Shown piece after piece: positions 1-8,674 of a stretch of DNA of 29,110 nucleotides. The stretch's first letter is position 1; the number at the start of each line of letters is the position of its first letter. Source of the stretch: a virus. The notes under the pieces were generated by a model, which was not told the origin of the DNA, ran no database searches, and saw nothing but the letters and a program-made list of their open reading frames with translations. A program made the translations under genes and the position numbers. The DNA is taken from the IMG/VR virus record IMGVR_UViG_3300050821_001117, positions 1 to 29,110 of that record; one strand, given 5' to 3'.

Positions 1-1834
1 CGGTGGCGACCGTTCCACTAGATGAATTATCATTGAATGTTGCAGCACGAGCATTCAATCCTATGCCATTTGTTCCCCAATAGGATTGGCTGATTGTCGT
101 CCCAGGATTAATGTCAACAAAAGAAGCATTCGAAGATGTCCCGATACTAACAGCTCCCTGCACAATCATCCCATTCGTCGGGGCTGCCGTAGCGCCAGCG
201 TAACTTGTGCCGATAGCTACGCCACCATAAACATCCAGTTCAGACATAGGATTTGCCGTGCCAATACCTACCGCTCCGCCGAGATAAGCAGCAGCGTTTA
301 TGGTAGACGCTCCAGTTGGAGCCGATACATATAACCCGTAACCATTTGTGGCTGTTATAGCTGTAGCGGGAACATAAATTGCCGCTTCATTTGTGCAAGT
401 TCCATTCGCCCCGCATGTTTTGGGGGTTACTTGAAGGGTTGCGCCAGTCGTAAGTGTGGAAGCTGCAGAGAAAGCATCAGCAGCGCCATATATCTGCCAA
501 TCTGTCTGCAATGCCTTTGCGCCAGACGTATTCGTCATAGTCTTTCCAGATACACCCAAAGACCCCACGACCACATTACCACCAGCAGTCAGATTATTAG
601 AGAATGTTGGGGAAACAGTAAATTTAACTGTAGAAGCCGTTGCTGTACTTAATGGGGTCATAGTAATCGCGGCACCAGAAGTCGTTTCCGTAATAATCAT
701 GGCGTTCCCATGCAATACAGAAAAACCATTGCTAGATACATTCTCGCGAATAGCTACTGCGCCCGTGCTTGAGGTTGTTCCGATATTCACGCCACCTGTG
801 CTTGTCTTTGCCAATGTGAGGACGCCGGATCCCTTGCCCTCAATATCAAGGCCTGTATTAGATCCACTATCTATTGCCTGCATAAGCACAGTGCCGCCTG
901 TTGCTGCGCCAACAATATCTACCCCCGCAACCGCCGACGCTGTCGATGCGTCCACATTAAATACAGGGTTCGTTGCTCCTGCTGTGCCTATGGCAAGTGC
1001 ATTAGCGGAAGTTGAGGTTCCCGTGATCGTGGATGAAAACGCGCCTGTCGTAAAAGACCCAGCCGCGCCAGTGATGTTGCCGGAGACGTTAATAGCCGTC
1101 TGATACCCAGGAGCCGCAGAACTACCTGTATTATTGCCCCAGACTGTATTTGCAGCGGCATTGGCAAGCGTCAGAGTAACCGCGCCCGTACTGGAAGAAT
1201 TCGAAACAAGCACACCATCACCAGAAACAGAGCTAACCCCTGATGTAATCGCATGACATCCAAAACCTGTATTCGTTGTCCATTCCAAGGCACTTGTTGC
1301 AGCGCTGCACGACGGCATGGCCAGACCAACCAAGGTTGTGCTTGTAGCCGCTCCCAATACCGTGTTCTGCGTTTGTGCCGCAAGGGATGCTGTGAGTGTA
1401 CCCGATGTTGTGACCGAGCTCGATGGGGTGGAAGATAATACGGTTCCGTCACCCGTGAAGGTGACGCTAGATACTGTGGCGTTCGATGTGTTGCAAGTCG
1501 CGCAAGTGATATTTCCTGTTGCCGAAGTAATAACTAGGGGACTTGAGGCCGTCACCACGGGGACACCGCTTGCGCTGCCTATTGTCCAGGTGGGAGTGTT
1601 GCTGTCGGATATGGTGATGCCGTTAACGGATGACGGAGTTATAGCACCAAGCGTGAATGTCAGTGCGGGGGTAGTGGTTGGGTTGGCTACTGTGCAAGAT
1701 ACGCCATTGGCTGTAGTGCATGAAACGGTTGTAACTGTGCCAGAGCCACCACCAGCCCCACTAGGGTTGTTAATGCCGCCTGCGATAACGTCTCGGCAGA
1801 GTAAAACAATCAATAATGGTAGCCATCTATACAT
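1..1834 (-). CDS. Long tail fibre-like protein, partial (3' end outside window)
   Basis: The leftward frame stays open from the ATG at 1834 to the window edge, about 611 codons. The ATG overlaps the stop of the upstream gene as TGATG, so translation is probably coupled. The protein is rich in Thr, Ser, Gly, Ala and Asn, with short beta-repeat-like units such as ANGVSCTVANPTTTPALT and ITPSSVNGITIS. This is typical of phage tail fibres or tail-tip proteins. The N-terminus is odd for a virion protein: MYRWLPLLIVLLCRDVIAGG reads like a Sec signal peptide (Arg, then about 9 hydrophobic residues, then VIA|GG). Several Cys pairs follow (CTTANGVSC, CATC, CGANGTC). Function is inferred from composition and from its place last in the structural cluster. 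The C-terminal, possibly receptor-binding, end is not visible. The long rightward open frames over the same bases are antisense shadows. Confidence 0.8.
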   Translation of the reverse strand, partial: MYRWLPLLIVLLCRDVIAGGINNPSGAGGGSGTVTTVSCTTANGVSCTVANPTTTPALTFTLGAITPSSVNGITISDSNTPTWTIGSASGVPVVTASSPLVITSATGNITCATCNTSNATVSSVTFTGDGTVLSSTPSSSVTTSGTLTASLAAQTQNTVLGAATSTTLVGLAMPSCSAATSALEWTTNTGFGCHAITSGVSSVSGDGVLVSNSSSTGAVTLTLANAAANTVWGNNTGSSAAPGYQTAINVSGNITGAAGSFTTGAFSSTITGTSTSANALAIGTAGATNPVFNVDASTASAVAGVDIVGAATGGTVLMQAIDSGSNTGLDIEGKGSGVLTLAKTSTGGVNIGTTSSTGAVAIRENVSSNGFSVLHGNAMIITETTSGAAITMTPLSTATASTVKFTVSPTFSNNLTAGGNVVVGSLGVSGKTMTNTSGAKALQTDWQIYGAADAFSAASTLTTGATLQVTPKTCGANGTCTNEAAIYVPATAITATNGYGLYVSAPTGASTINAAAYLGGAVGIGTANPMSELDVYGGVAIGTSYAGATAAPTNGMIVQGAVSIGTSSNASFVDINPGTTISQSYWGTNGIGLNARAATFNDNSSSGTVAT

Positions 1835-2379
1835 CACGCACTCGCAGCTAAAGCGTTTCTCAAATCTGCGATACGCTTGGCTTTGGCGTCCAAATCCACT
1901 TCTCTTGCATTCTGGGCATCGTTCTGTGCTGCAAGAGCTTGCGTATCAGATTCAAGCTTAGCTTGGGCAACAGTCAAAGCGGCAATCTGCACATCCACAG
2001 ACGCTTGCTGATCGGCAACATGCTGCATTTTGTTTTCATAATCAGCTTCTTTAGATGCTGCGTAATCATTCAGGGCTTGTTGAGCAGCGGCTTGTTGAGC
2101 TGTAAAAGCTTGCTGTTTAGCAATAAGATCAGCGGTATCTTGCGCCGCCTGTGCAATCGAAGCTTGTGCAGACAACGCTTCCGTCACTAAAGCATCATGT
2201 TTAGCCTGCATGTCAGTCGATATGGCATAAGCCTGCGCCGCTTGCGTTCCCAATTGCTGCAAAAGTTGCGGATTAGCCATAAAGCTCTGCAAAAGCGTTA
2301 ACATCTCGATGAATTTCATCGTTGTTTGCAGCTTTGCCTGATCGAGTGTTTCAACGGGAGTCGGATTGGTAATGGCCAT
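1834..2379 (-). CDS. Coiled-coil virion-associated protein (181 aa), unknown function
   Basis: The start is supported by AAGGAA eight bases upstream of the ATG. Residues 1-50 are helical (TLDQAKLQTTMKFIEMLTLL). From about residue 60 to the end the protein is an Ala/Gln/Asp-rich continuous helix without Pro or Cys, predicted by eye to be a long coiled coil. It sits between a small structural gene and the long fibre and is translationally coupled to the fibre (TGATG). A rod, fibre-connecting or assembly-chaperone role would fit. I do not recognise a family, and function is inferred from location and composition only. Confidence 0.72.
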   Translation of the reverse strand: MAITNPTPVETLDQAKLQTTMKFIEMLTLLQSFMANPQLLQQLGTQAAQAYAISTDMQAKHDALVTEALSAQASIAQAAQDTADLIAKQQAFTAQQAAAQQALNDYAASKEADYENKMQHVADQQASVDVQIAALTVAQAKLESDTQALAAQNDAQNAREVDLDAKAKRIADLRNALAASA

Positions 2380-2395
2380 GATATATTCCTTATGA

Positions 2396-2677
2396 TTATG
2401 GGTTTCCCCAGATAATTGTCACGGCCTGACTAGCCACGCTGGATATAGCCTTGATAGAGCCAGACCAAACTGTTCCGCCTGGCTGATCGCGTGTGTCAGT
2501 TCCCAAAGCAGCGAGTGTTATGCCGTTACCATTGATAACGGGGGTACTACCGTCGAAGGTATACGCAATAGTGGCGGTGGCGTGTGGATTGTGAATCTGC
2601 AAATAAGATGCGCTACCGGGCAATCCAGTAACGACCGCCGCGCTATTCGTCACCGTCGCATTAACTTGTTGAAGCAT
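2396..2677 (-). CDS. Small beta-rich virion protein (93 aa), unknown
   Basis: A strong ribosome site (GGGGG, 6 bases before the ATG) supports this start. The sequence alternates short hydrophobic strands with Gly/Asn/Thr turns (for example SASYLQIHNPHATATIAYTF and ending AVTIIWGNP). It has no Cys and no charged helical segments, which suggests a small beta-sandwich. Small proteins of this look are common among podovirus tail genes, where they often form decorations or fibre adaptors. No specific family is recognised. The 83 bases upstream (2678-2760) are AT-rich and non-coding. Confidence 0.65.
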   Translation of the reverse strand: MLQQVNATVTNSAAVVTGLPGSASYLQIHNPHATATIAYTFDGSTPVINGNGITLAALGTDTRDQPGGTVWSGSIKAISSVASQAVTIIWGNP

Positions 2678-2760
2678 TTGATCCCCCGTTGTTACACGGC
2701 TGAATTTACCAAATAGTTTTTCAAGTTTAGAGAGTTAGATTTTGAACTATAAAGTGTCAT

Positions 2761-3645
2761 TTAATACCATTCCGTCCAGTAGTTAAGTGTCGCAGCTCCG
2801 GCAGGAACAACCTCATAGTAATTATTGTTGAGAACAGCAAAAGACATAGAAGCTTGAGTGGTATTCGACACGCCCACACTAGTGACGACTGTTGTAGGTG
2901 TGGCGGAGCTATCAGTTTTGACCGCCATATTCTGATTAGCATTAGCAGTGACCGAAACCGTCACAAACATCGTCTTGCCAGTTGTATTTTGATATACGGT
3001 AGTTAGGGCGCGAGCAGGCGCATTTTGTGATTTGTAGCCGTTATTAACAAGCGTGGTGGCGTTGCCAACACTTGTTACGTCTCCCGTGAGATTGGCGTTA
3101 GTAGTGACATTCCCAGCCGTCAGCCCTGAGGCTGTTCCTGTGCAGTTAGTCAACACGCCAGATACGGGAGTTCCAAGGGCAGCATTAGTACCAAGAAGTC
3201 CAGCCTGTTGGCTCAAAAGTTGGAATTGGGTTCCGTCATAACAAGCCGAAACAACATCCCCCGACTGAATCTCCCCGCCCACAAGCGCGATAACGCCAGC
3301 CGCGCCGCGTTTGTATAGGTTTTTTGCTCCCAATGAGTTCACATTCAGCGTTGCCGCGCCTGTGTTGGCGAAGTTTGCCTTGAATGTGTAGACCTCGCCG
3401 CTTACATAAGCGGTTGGGTAACTCACATTTGATGGCGTATAGACATAGGCATTTGCGCTGCCGGTCGCTGTGACTGTGCCGTTTATTCTGTCCCAGAAGC
3501 GTTTGATCGCGCCCATTGTAGAGCGTCCGATAGGTTCTACCTGATTGGGGTAAGTGCCTGAAGGCCAACCATCCGGGCTTGCGCTAGTGTTTGAAGCGTC
3601 TGTCTCGCTCCATTGTCCGGTGCTGGAATTATTGAGTTCTGCCAT
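2761..3645 (-). CDS. Short tail fibre / collar-like protein (294 aa)
   Basis: The N-terminal about 55 residues (DGWPSGTYPNQVEPIGRSTM then GAIKRFWDRING) resemble the conserved head of a phage fibre group in which a PNQVEPIGRxxMGAIKR-like stretch precedes beta-repeats. The middle has PTAYVSGEVYTFKANFANTG and TLNVNSLGAKNLYKRG, typical of fibre shafts. The C-terminal half is Thr/Ala/Val/Asn-rich and could be a jelly-roll tip (MAVKTDSSATPTTVV, YWTEWY end). AAGGACA upstream supports the start. It lies three bases after the stop of the 512-aa gene and is probably in the same transcript. Its role as a virion fibre rests on composition and position. Receptor specificity cannot be read from it. Confidence 0.7.
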   Translation of the reverse strand: MAELNNSSTGQWSETDASNTSASPDGWPSGTYPNQVEPIGRSTMGAIKRFWDRINGTVTATGSANAYVYTPSNVSYPTAYVSGEVYTFKANFANTGAATLNVNSLGAKNLYKRGAAGVIALVGGEIQSGDVVSACYDGTQFQLLSQQAGLLGTNAALGTPVSGVLTNCTGTASGLTAGNVTTNANLTGDVTSVGNATTLVNNGYKSQNAPARALTTVYQNTTGKTMFVTVSVTANANQNMAVKTDSSATPTTVVTSVGVSNTTQASMSFAVLNNNYYEVVPAGAATLNYWTEWY

Positions 3646-3648
3646 GAT

Positions 3649-5187
3649 CTATTGTCCTTGTGTCTGTGGCGATATTGAAAATGGTATTGCTGCCCCGCGA
3701 ACCCCTCTGCCAAATCCTGCTCCATATGGGTTTGACCAATCGAGCGGCGTAATTGGGGTATTCATCGTCCTATTGAAAATTGCTCCGAATGGGGTTGCGG
3801 CATAGGCGGCAAATTGTCCGGCCTCTGCTGGCATCTTATGCTGTCCCATAGTGTATTTATCGGAGTTCCTTTGCGCTTGTTTTAGTAATTGCGCTCCCTG
3901 AGCAAGCTGAGGAAGAGTATTGGGATCGTTGTATATGGTATCTGGATAAATCTTACTGACACCGGACAACAAAGCTTGTGGTGCTGCGTTGCCAGTACCA
4001 AGACCTTGCTTTGTTGCAGATTCAAGAGCCAGCATTGCCCTATATTGGGAATTTAATTGTTGGAATGGTGCCCATTGATCTGGAGGTAGGGAGTTCTGCA
4101 TTGCATTGGAAGAGGCTTCACGAATAGATTTATAACCACTCGCCAATTCAGGATCATCGGTATTTCTTAATGCCTCTCCGGCGTCTTTAAATACATTGTG
4201 CCACGCCGTTCCATCCATTGATAAATCGCCATTCATTCTTGGCATAACCTTATTATCGACGAACCAATTCAAGCGCCTAGCATTATCGGCAGACATGCCG
4301 CCCCAATCATTTTGAGCAGTTCCTATTTCAGACAACATCGACGAGCCAGCTTGGGGAGTGACATTATTATTTTTGGCAAAATCCTGATATCCTTGTCCCA
4401 ATCTATCAGCAGTTGCCCCCATTACAGGAGGACTAAGAACACCTCCTCTGGCTCCCATAGATTTTACTGCTGCTGCATTTAGCGCGGTCTGTTGTTCTGC
4501 TCCTCGACCTACTTTTCCTGAAAGTGGAGTGCTATTAAGAAATTGGAGAATGCCAGCCAACGGCCCCTGAGTAGCAACATCTGTAGGATATACAGGAACA
4601 CCTTGATCCATATTTATCTTTGCAAGTCTGCCAGCCTCAGAGTTTTTGATGTCGTTCATCATGAACGGTTTGGGGCTTAATGCTCCTTGGGACGCCATTC
4701 CGGCAACAGTCGCGCCTATATCAGATGGCGAAATCCCAATATCTCTACCATCAACATTGATATTCTGCTGACCATATGGCTGAGAATAAATACCCCCTGC
4801 TGCCATACCGCCGACGACTCCTGCTGGCCCGAACACGGCGTTACGCGCACCAGAAGAAAGAATTTGCTCTCCGGTATTTTGCGGTGTTGGCAGGACTTTA
4901 TCTAATTGTGATTGAACCGCTTGATTAATGCTGGGGGGATAATCAATCGGCTCAGCCCAAGAAGGGCGCAGCGTGTTATATGCCCAAGTAGGAACACGAG
5001 CTGTAGTATCAACGATGCCAGCGGCAGCATTAACAGGGCTGCGTAAAAGATCGCCGCCCAGCATAGCAAGAGTATGAGAATTGCTTGGATCATTTGGTGC
5101 CTGCGCTACATATCCCTCTGGAAGTTGAGTAGGATCAACTTGTGGGGATTGTACCACATATCCATCCGGCAAGTCATCTATTGCCAT
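3649..5187 (-). CDS. Large virion protein, possible ejection/internal protein (512 aa)
   Basis: The ATG at 5187 lies inside the end of the upstream gene (10-base overlap) behind a GGGGTGG ribosome site. The N-terminus has two near-copies of a short motif, LPDGYVVQSPQ and LPEGYVAQAPN, seen in phage internal or structural proteins of alphaproteobacterial and related podoviruses. A stretch rich in Gly/Ala (residues about 115-165) could be membrane-active. The rest is helical, with conserved-looking Trp/Asn/Asp patches (NARRLNWFVDNKVMPRMNGD). By synteny, the two large genes after the GNAT-like and fibre-chaperone genes in a podovirus often encode internal ejection proteins. I cannot confirm that from sequence alone. 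Confidence 0.7.
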   Translation of the reverse strand: MAIDDLPDGYVVQSPQVDPTQLPEGYVAQAPNDPSNSHTLAMLGGDLLRSPVNAAAGIVDTTARVPTWAYNTLRPSWAEPIDYPPSINQAVQSQLDKVLPTPQNTGEQILSSGARNAVFGPAGVVGGMAAGGIYSQPYGQQNINVDGRDIGISPSDIGATVAGMASQGALSPKPFMMNDIKNSEAGRLAKINMDQGVPVYPTDVATQGPLAGILQFLNSTPLSGKVGRGAEQQTALNAAAVKSMGARGGVLSPPVMGATADRLGQGYQDFAKNNNVTPQAGSSMLSEIGTAQNDWGGMSADNARRLNWFVDNKVMPRMNGDLSMDGTAWHNVFKDAGEALRNTDDPELASGYKSIREASSNAMQNSLPPDQWAPFQQLNSQYRAMLALESATKQGLGTGNAAPQALLSGVSKIYPDTIYNDPNTLPQLAQGAQLLKQAQRNSDKYTMGQHKMPAEAGQFAAYAATPFGAIFNRTMNTPITPLDWSNPYGAGFGRGVRGAAIPFSISPQTQGQ

Positions 5188-6785
5188 TTTCCACCCCTAA
5201 AGGTTAACGTATGGTTAGTGGATGGATTAACGGCGGTCTGTCCCTCATGATATTTTGCTGGCATACCAGCAAATTGAGGCATATTTTTCTTAGCTTGGGC
5301 TATATAATCATCAATATCATGGGCAGTCGAGAAGCGTGCCTGAAAATCTTGAGCAAGCATACTATCGCCATTATTTAGACTATTCCCCAAACCGCCCTTA
5401 GCTTGCCATGATTTCAACATATCTTGATTGTAGTTTCCCAGCCCCTCACCTATCGCCAAAATATCATGAATAGCTTGCGGTTGCTGTCTTGGGTCTGCCA
5501 TTTTCTCGGCGGCCCCCTGCACTTCGGCCCTCATCAGTTTTCCACCACCGGGGCCGCTATTTGTCATTTTTAGCTGGTTAATAACCTCCATCATCTGATC
5601 CGAGCTAAAACGCTGGATTTGAGCTAAATCATTAGTCAGTTTACCATTTGTAATTAGACCCGCCGCAACAGCTTTCTGGGCAAGTTCAGGGTCTTGTGCA
5701 ATTAGGGTGCCCATTTGACCATTTTGAGCTGCATTCGCCATATCATGCAAACGAGCAAGCATTTGAGCGGTCTGTTGGCCTGTGGCACTTAATTCTGTAT
5801 TTTGCTCAATGGCCGTATCCCTTAATTTATTATGATCGGCTACCCCACTCGTTGTATTTGGGGTTGTAAAATGCGGCTGTCCGAACGGACTCGGCGGCGC
5901 ATTATCAGAAACACCAGGTAAAATTGGTTTGCCATCCATTGGGACAAATTCTGTCTTTGGCGGCTGCACAGGAGCGGGCTGTTGAGGTTGGGGCGGCATA
6001 AATGCAGCCGTCCTAGGAATAGCCGCCTGCGCAGCCTGAGTAGCTGCCGTAGCCATTGCGGGAGTAGTTGATGCAGGAATAGTTGGTTGGCTAGGGAAAG
6101 CCGTCGCTGGCGGGGGAGATGGCGTCGTCGCCACTCCAGCGCCTTGCGGAGCGGGAGAGCCAAAAGCACCGCCGCCAAGTTGATATGTTCCATCAGGCAT
6201 TTGTTTGGGATCACTACCCTCTTGTGCAGCCTTAACGGCACCCGCCAATTGGGGGTTATGCTCATAAAGACTTAAATATGCCGTAGATATTTGTTTCTGA
6301 TCTTTTGAAGCGTAGGCAGCCATAAGCGCCCTTGCGCCCAACTGGTCAGCCATCGTTAAAGCCCCACCAGTACCAGAACCTGGAACTGCCCCATTTCCAG
6401 CCCCTATCCCGCCCATAGAGCCCGGAACGGAAGTCCCATCACCATACATGCTTTTAAGCAAAGCAAGCTGTCCAGGCTGCATGGCTTGAGATTGCTCAAG
6501 CCCCATCTGCGCCTGTTGCTGCTGGATCGGATTCATCACCTGCGCTTGCTGATTAGTCAATTGATTAGCTTGGTATTGCTGCGCTCCTTTCGCACCCTCT
6601 ACAGCACCGCCCATACCTGCCGCAGCTAGAGTTGTCAGCGCATTGCCAAGACTGCCACCGGAAATGCCGCGCCCAGCAGGATCATAGCGAGGTTGTGAGC
6701 CAGCGGCGAGGACGCTGGATAACGCACCCCATGCAGCCATTGAATTTGGGTCGGCAAAATCTGGAAGATAATCGCTTAATGGCAT
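5178..6785 (-). CDS. Large Ala/Gln/Pro-rich virion protein (535 aa), possible ejection protein
   Basis: The start MPLSDYLPDFADPNSMAAWG is followed by a Gly/Ala-rich helical segment (residues 25-70). A Gln-rich coiled region comes next (about 70-105), then a long disordered Pro/Gln/Ala/Thr linker (about 205-320). The C-terminal domain is helical (KMTNSGPGGGKLMRAEVQGA, then LGNYNQDMLKSWQAKGG) and ends in TLTFRGGKWQ. There is no recognisable enzymatic motif. The mixed disordered and helical architecture and the position next to the 512-aa protein suit an internal or ejected virion protein or a tail assembly factor. This is inference only. Confidence 0.7.
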   Translation of the reverse strand: MPLSDYLPDFADPNSMAAWGALSSVLAAGSQPRYDPAGRGISGGSLGNALTTLAAAGMGGAVEGAKGAQQYQANQLTNQQAQVMNPIQQQQAQMGLEQSQAMQPGQLALLKSMYGDGTSVPGSMGGIGAGNGAVPGSGTGGALTMADQLGARALMAAYASKDQKQISTAYLSLYEHNPQLAGAVKAAQEGSDPKQMPDGTYQLGGGAFGSPAPQGAGVATTPSPPPATAFPSQPTIPASTTPAMATAATQAAQAAIPRTAAFMPPQPQQPAPVQPPKTEFVPMDGKPILPGVSDNAPPSPFGQPHFTTPNTTSGVADHNKLRDTAIEQNTELSATGQQTAQMLARLHDMANAAQNGQMGTLIAQDPELAQKAVAAGLITNGKLTNDLAQIQRFSSDQMMEVINQLKMTNSGPGGGKLMRAEVQGAAEKMADPRQQPQAIHDILAIGEGLGNYNQDMLKSWQAKGGLGNSLNNGDSMLAQDFQARFSTAHDIDDYIAQAKKNMPQFAGMPAKYHEGQTAVNPSTNHTLTFRGGKWQ

Positions 6786-6786
6786 A

Positions 6787-7800
6787 TCAAGCTCCCACTA
6801 GGTCGTAATCGACCGTTTTAAATCCGAACAAATTCCCGATAGCTTCTGGCATGAAGTTTTCCACTTCATCGGCCATATAACCGACATGCTCGTTAGTTGC
6901 GTCCCAAATATACTTGAATGAATAACGCGCCAAGCCTTTTGCGTTAGTTCCGATGCGCTTAATGTCTTTCTTAAGACGACGATCTGAGAACAACACGCTA
7001 AACAAGTTCTGCGCCGGAGCAGTATTTGTCTGCGTTGCGGCTTGGCCGTATTGTCCATTGACCGTATTCGCATACTGATTGAGTTGCTGATACGGCAACT
7101 GTTGCTGGTAATTGAACATGCTAACTTGGTTCTGCAACTGGTTCTGGGCTTGTGTTTGCGCGGCTTGACCAGCAGTAAGAGCTGCGTTTTGTCCGGCAAG
7201 TGTCCCAGATTGAAGCCCAGGAGCCTGACCAGCCGCATTATTCTGGTTTGCAAGGTTCTGGTTATACTGGTTGAACATCAACCCGCCAACTGCGCTATTA
7301 GCCCCCTGAGAAACCGCGTAAGCAGCCGCAGGACTGTTCATTGCGTTACCTTGCGCGAATTGGCTTTCTAGTCCAGGAACCGTTGATGCAAGCGTATTTT
7401 GCACCATCTGGGACATATAGGGATTACTTGTGGGGTTTGCATTCAATTCATTCGTCATCGCGCCATTAGCGGCATTCATGGAAGAAGTGCCGTTCAATCC
7501 GGTATTGCCAATATCACTGATCGCGCTGTTTTCCGTGGCGTTCATAGGAGCAACAGTAGATTGACCGGAAATGTCTTGACCGTTTAATGTCGTGCCAGCC
7601 GCCCCATAGTATTGTGGCGTGTAATTCTGATATTGATTTTGAGCTGCACTAAATACATTCGATAGATATGGTTGCTGCCCAGCCCAAGGCGAGGAATTTT
7701 GAGTTGTGGTGCTACCGCCAGACCCCGCACCACCGCCAAAGCCAAGCCGTTTGCGGTTATGCTGCATCCTTCTAGCTATGGATTTTTCAAATTTCAGCAT
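6787..7800 (-). CDS. Asn/Gln-rich virion protein with C-terminal S74-type intramolecular chaperone domain (337 aa)
   Basis: The C-terminus carries a tail-fibre/S74 motif: SDRRLKKDIKRIG at about residues 271-283, then YSFKYIW, VGYMADEVENFMPEAIG and a final GFKTVDYDLVGA. This domain normally assists trimerisation of fibres and in some phages cleaves itself off. The N-terminal 270 residues are Asn/Gln/Ala/Gly-rich, low in charge and repetitive (QNQLQNQVSMFNYQQQLPYQ). They look like a trimeric stalk or a disordered virion segment rather than a classical beta-helix. A GGAG ribosome site lies 6 bases upstream of the ATG. It follows the inserted HNH gene. A role in virion fibre or ejection-protein assembly is inferred. 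Confidence 0.78.
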   Translation of the reverse strand: MLKFEKSIARRMQHNRKRLGFGGGAGSGGSTTTQNSSPWAGQQPYLSNVFSAAQNQYQNYTPQYYGAAGTTLNGQDISGQSTVAPMNATENSAISDIGNTGLNGTSSMNAANGAMTNELNANPTSNPYMSQMVQNTLASTVPGLESQFAQGNAMNSPAAAYAVSQGANSAVGGLMFNQYNQNLANQNNAAGQAPGLQSGTLAGQNAALTAGQAAQTQAQNQLQNQVSMFNYQQQLPYQQLNQYANTVNGQYGQAATQTNTAPAQNLFSVLFSDRRLKKDIKRIGTNAKGLARYSFKYIWDATNEHVGYMADEVENFMPEAIGNLFGFKTVDYDLVGA

Positions 7801-7812
7801 GATAGCTCCACG

Positions 7813-8262
7813 TTATACCACATGTTTCCACGTTCTGCCGCCCCTGATGCAAGATATAGCACTTGCGGAAACCGCATATTTTCTTCCTACCTCTGGATTT
7901 GATGCGGTTTCTTTTCTTATTTCTTTCACTAGAGATTCATTCAATTTTACATTTCCTGCGCCACAACCTTTTGCAGTTCTTTGCTTTTTATCTCTATCTT
8001 TCAGATTATCTTGCATGGTTCCAAGCCATAAATGTTTTGGATTTACACAAGATGGGTTGTCGCATTTATGACAAACAAAAAGATTTGACGTTATCTCTCC
8101 ATTGAACAAAATATAGGATAATCTGTGCGCCCTTATTGTCCTCCCTTTTGTGTTAGAATAACCGTATCCTGCCCTATCCTTGCATGCACACCACACCCAA
8201 CAATCAGTTGTTGGGTCAATTGCTATATTGGAAAGTATTCTATCTTTATCATTGCGATACAT
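7813..8262 (-). CDS. HNH homing endonuclease (HNH_3 type) with C-terminal DNA-binding helix (149 aa)
   Basis: Residues 41-95 match the HNH_3 pattern closely: RAHRLSYILFNG, then CHKCDNPSCVNPKHLWLGT, then DNLKDRDKK. The metal/catalytic set would be H46, C64-H65, C67, C72, N74 and H77. Residues 103-149 (KLNESLVKEIRK, EVGRKYAVSASAISCIRGGR, WKHV) form a helix-turn-helix of the type that gives target specificity in free-standing homing endonucleases. The start has AAGGAG 7 bases upstream and overlaps the preceding gene by 14 bases. The neighbours are ordinary virion genes, so this is probably a mobile intruder that spreads by cutting intron- or HNH-less sister phages. No intron is evident. Confidence 0.9.
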   Translation of the reverse strand: MYRNDKDRILSNIAIDPTTDCWVWCACKDRAGYGYSNTKGRTIRAHRLSYILFNGEITSNLFVCHKCDNPSCVNPKHLWLGTMQDNLKDRDKKQRTAKGCGAGNVKLNESLVKEIRKETASNPEVGRKYAVSASAISCIRGGRTWKHVV

Positions 8263-8674
8263 GATCTAACTCCTTATTCATTATAATATGCGATTTTTCA
8301 TATCCATAAGGCTTTAAAAGCCTCTCCCAACCCGGACGACACTCAGCTTGAAATGATTTACAGCCCTTGGAAACCGCCCAAGCTTCTATATCTTTTATCA
8401 ACGGCATCCATTCGCTTAGATTTTCTCCCGTAGCGCATAGAAACCGACACATTTTAACCCTTGGATAATCGACAATTTCAGTTATCGCTATGCCGTTTAT
8501 CTTTTCTCCCTCAACCGCGCCCCAAAGCTGAAACTTTCCGTCAATTATCAGCTTTAGAATATCTTTTCCTTCATATTTCCCCACGCTGTATTCAGCCGCC
8601 GACTCGATCATGGGATAAACAATTCCTATGATTGCTGGGAGCAGATGCGGAGGAATGGCGAACAAAGAACTCAT
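8249..8674 (-). CDS. GNAT-like virion-cluster protein (141 aa)
   Basis: The pattern of strands and helices resembles a small GNAT fold: FQLWGAVEGEKINGIAITEI (beta strands), then CRFLCATGENLSEWMPLIKD, IEAWAVSKGCKSFQAECRPG and WERLLKPYGYEKSHIIMNKE. Many podoviruses carry a GNAT-like protein in the tail/internal-protein cluster (T7 gp13 is the usual comparison), and catalytic acetyltransferase activity is generally unproven. The start overlaps the previous stop as ATGA, which indicates coupling. I cannot see a clean acetyl-CoA loop (Q/RxxGxG/A), so an enzymatic role is uncertain and a structural one is equally likely. Confidence 0.72.
   Translation of the reverse strand: MSSLFAIPPHLLPAIIGIVYPMIESAAEYSVGKYEGKDILKLIIDGKFQLWGAVEGEKINGIAITEIVDYPRVKMCRFLCATGENLSEWMPLIKDIEAWAVSKGCKSFQAECRPGWERLLKPYGYEKSHIIMNKELDHVSQ

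Noticed and set aside
456-1961. Two long rightward open frames (about 215 codons each)
   Set aside because: They lie opposite the continuous leftward fibre frame and read as low-complexity Val/Pro/Ala shadows.
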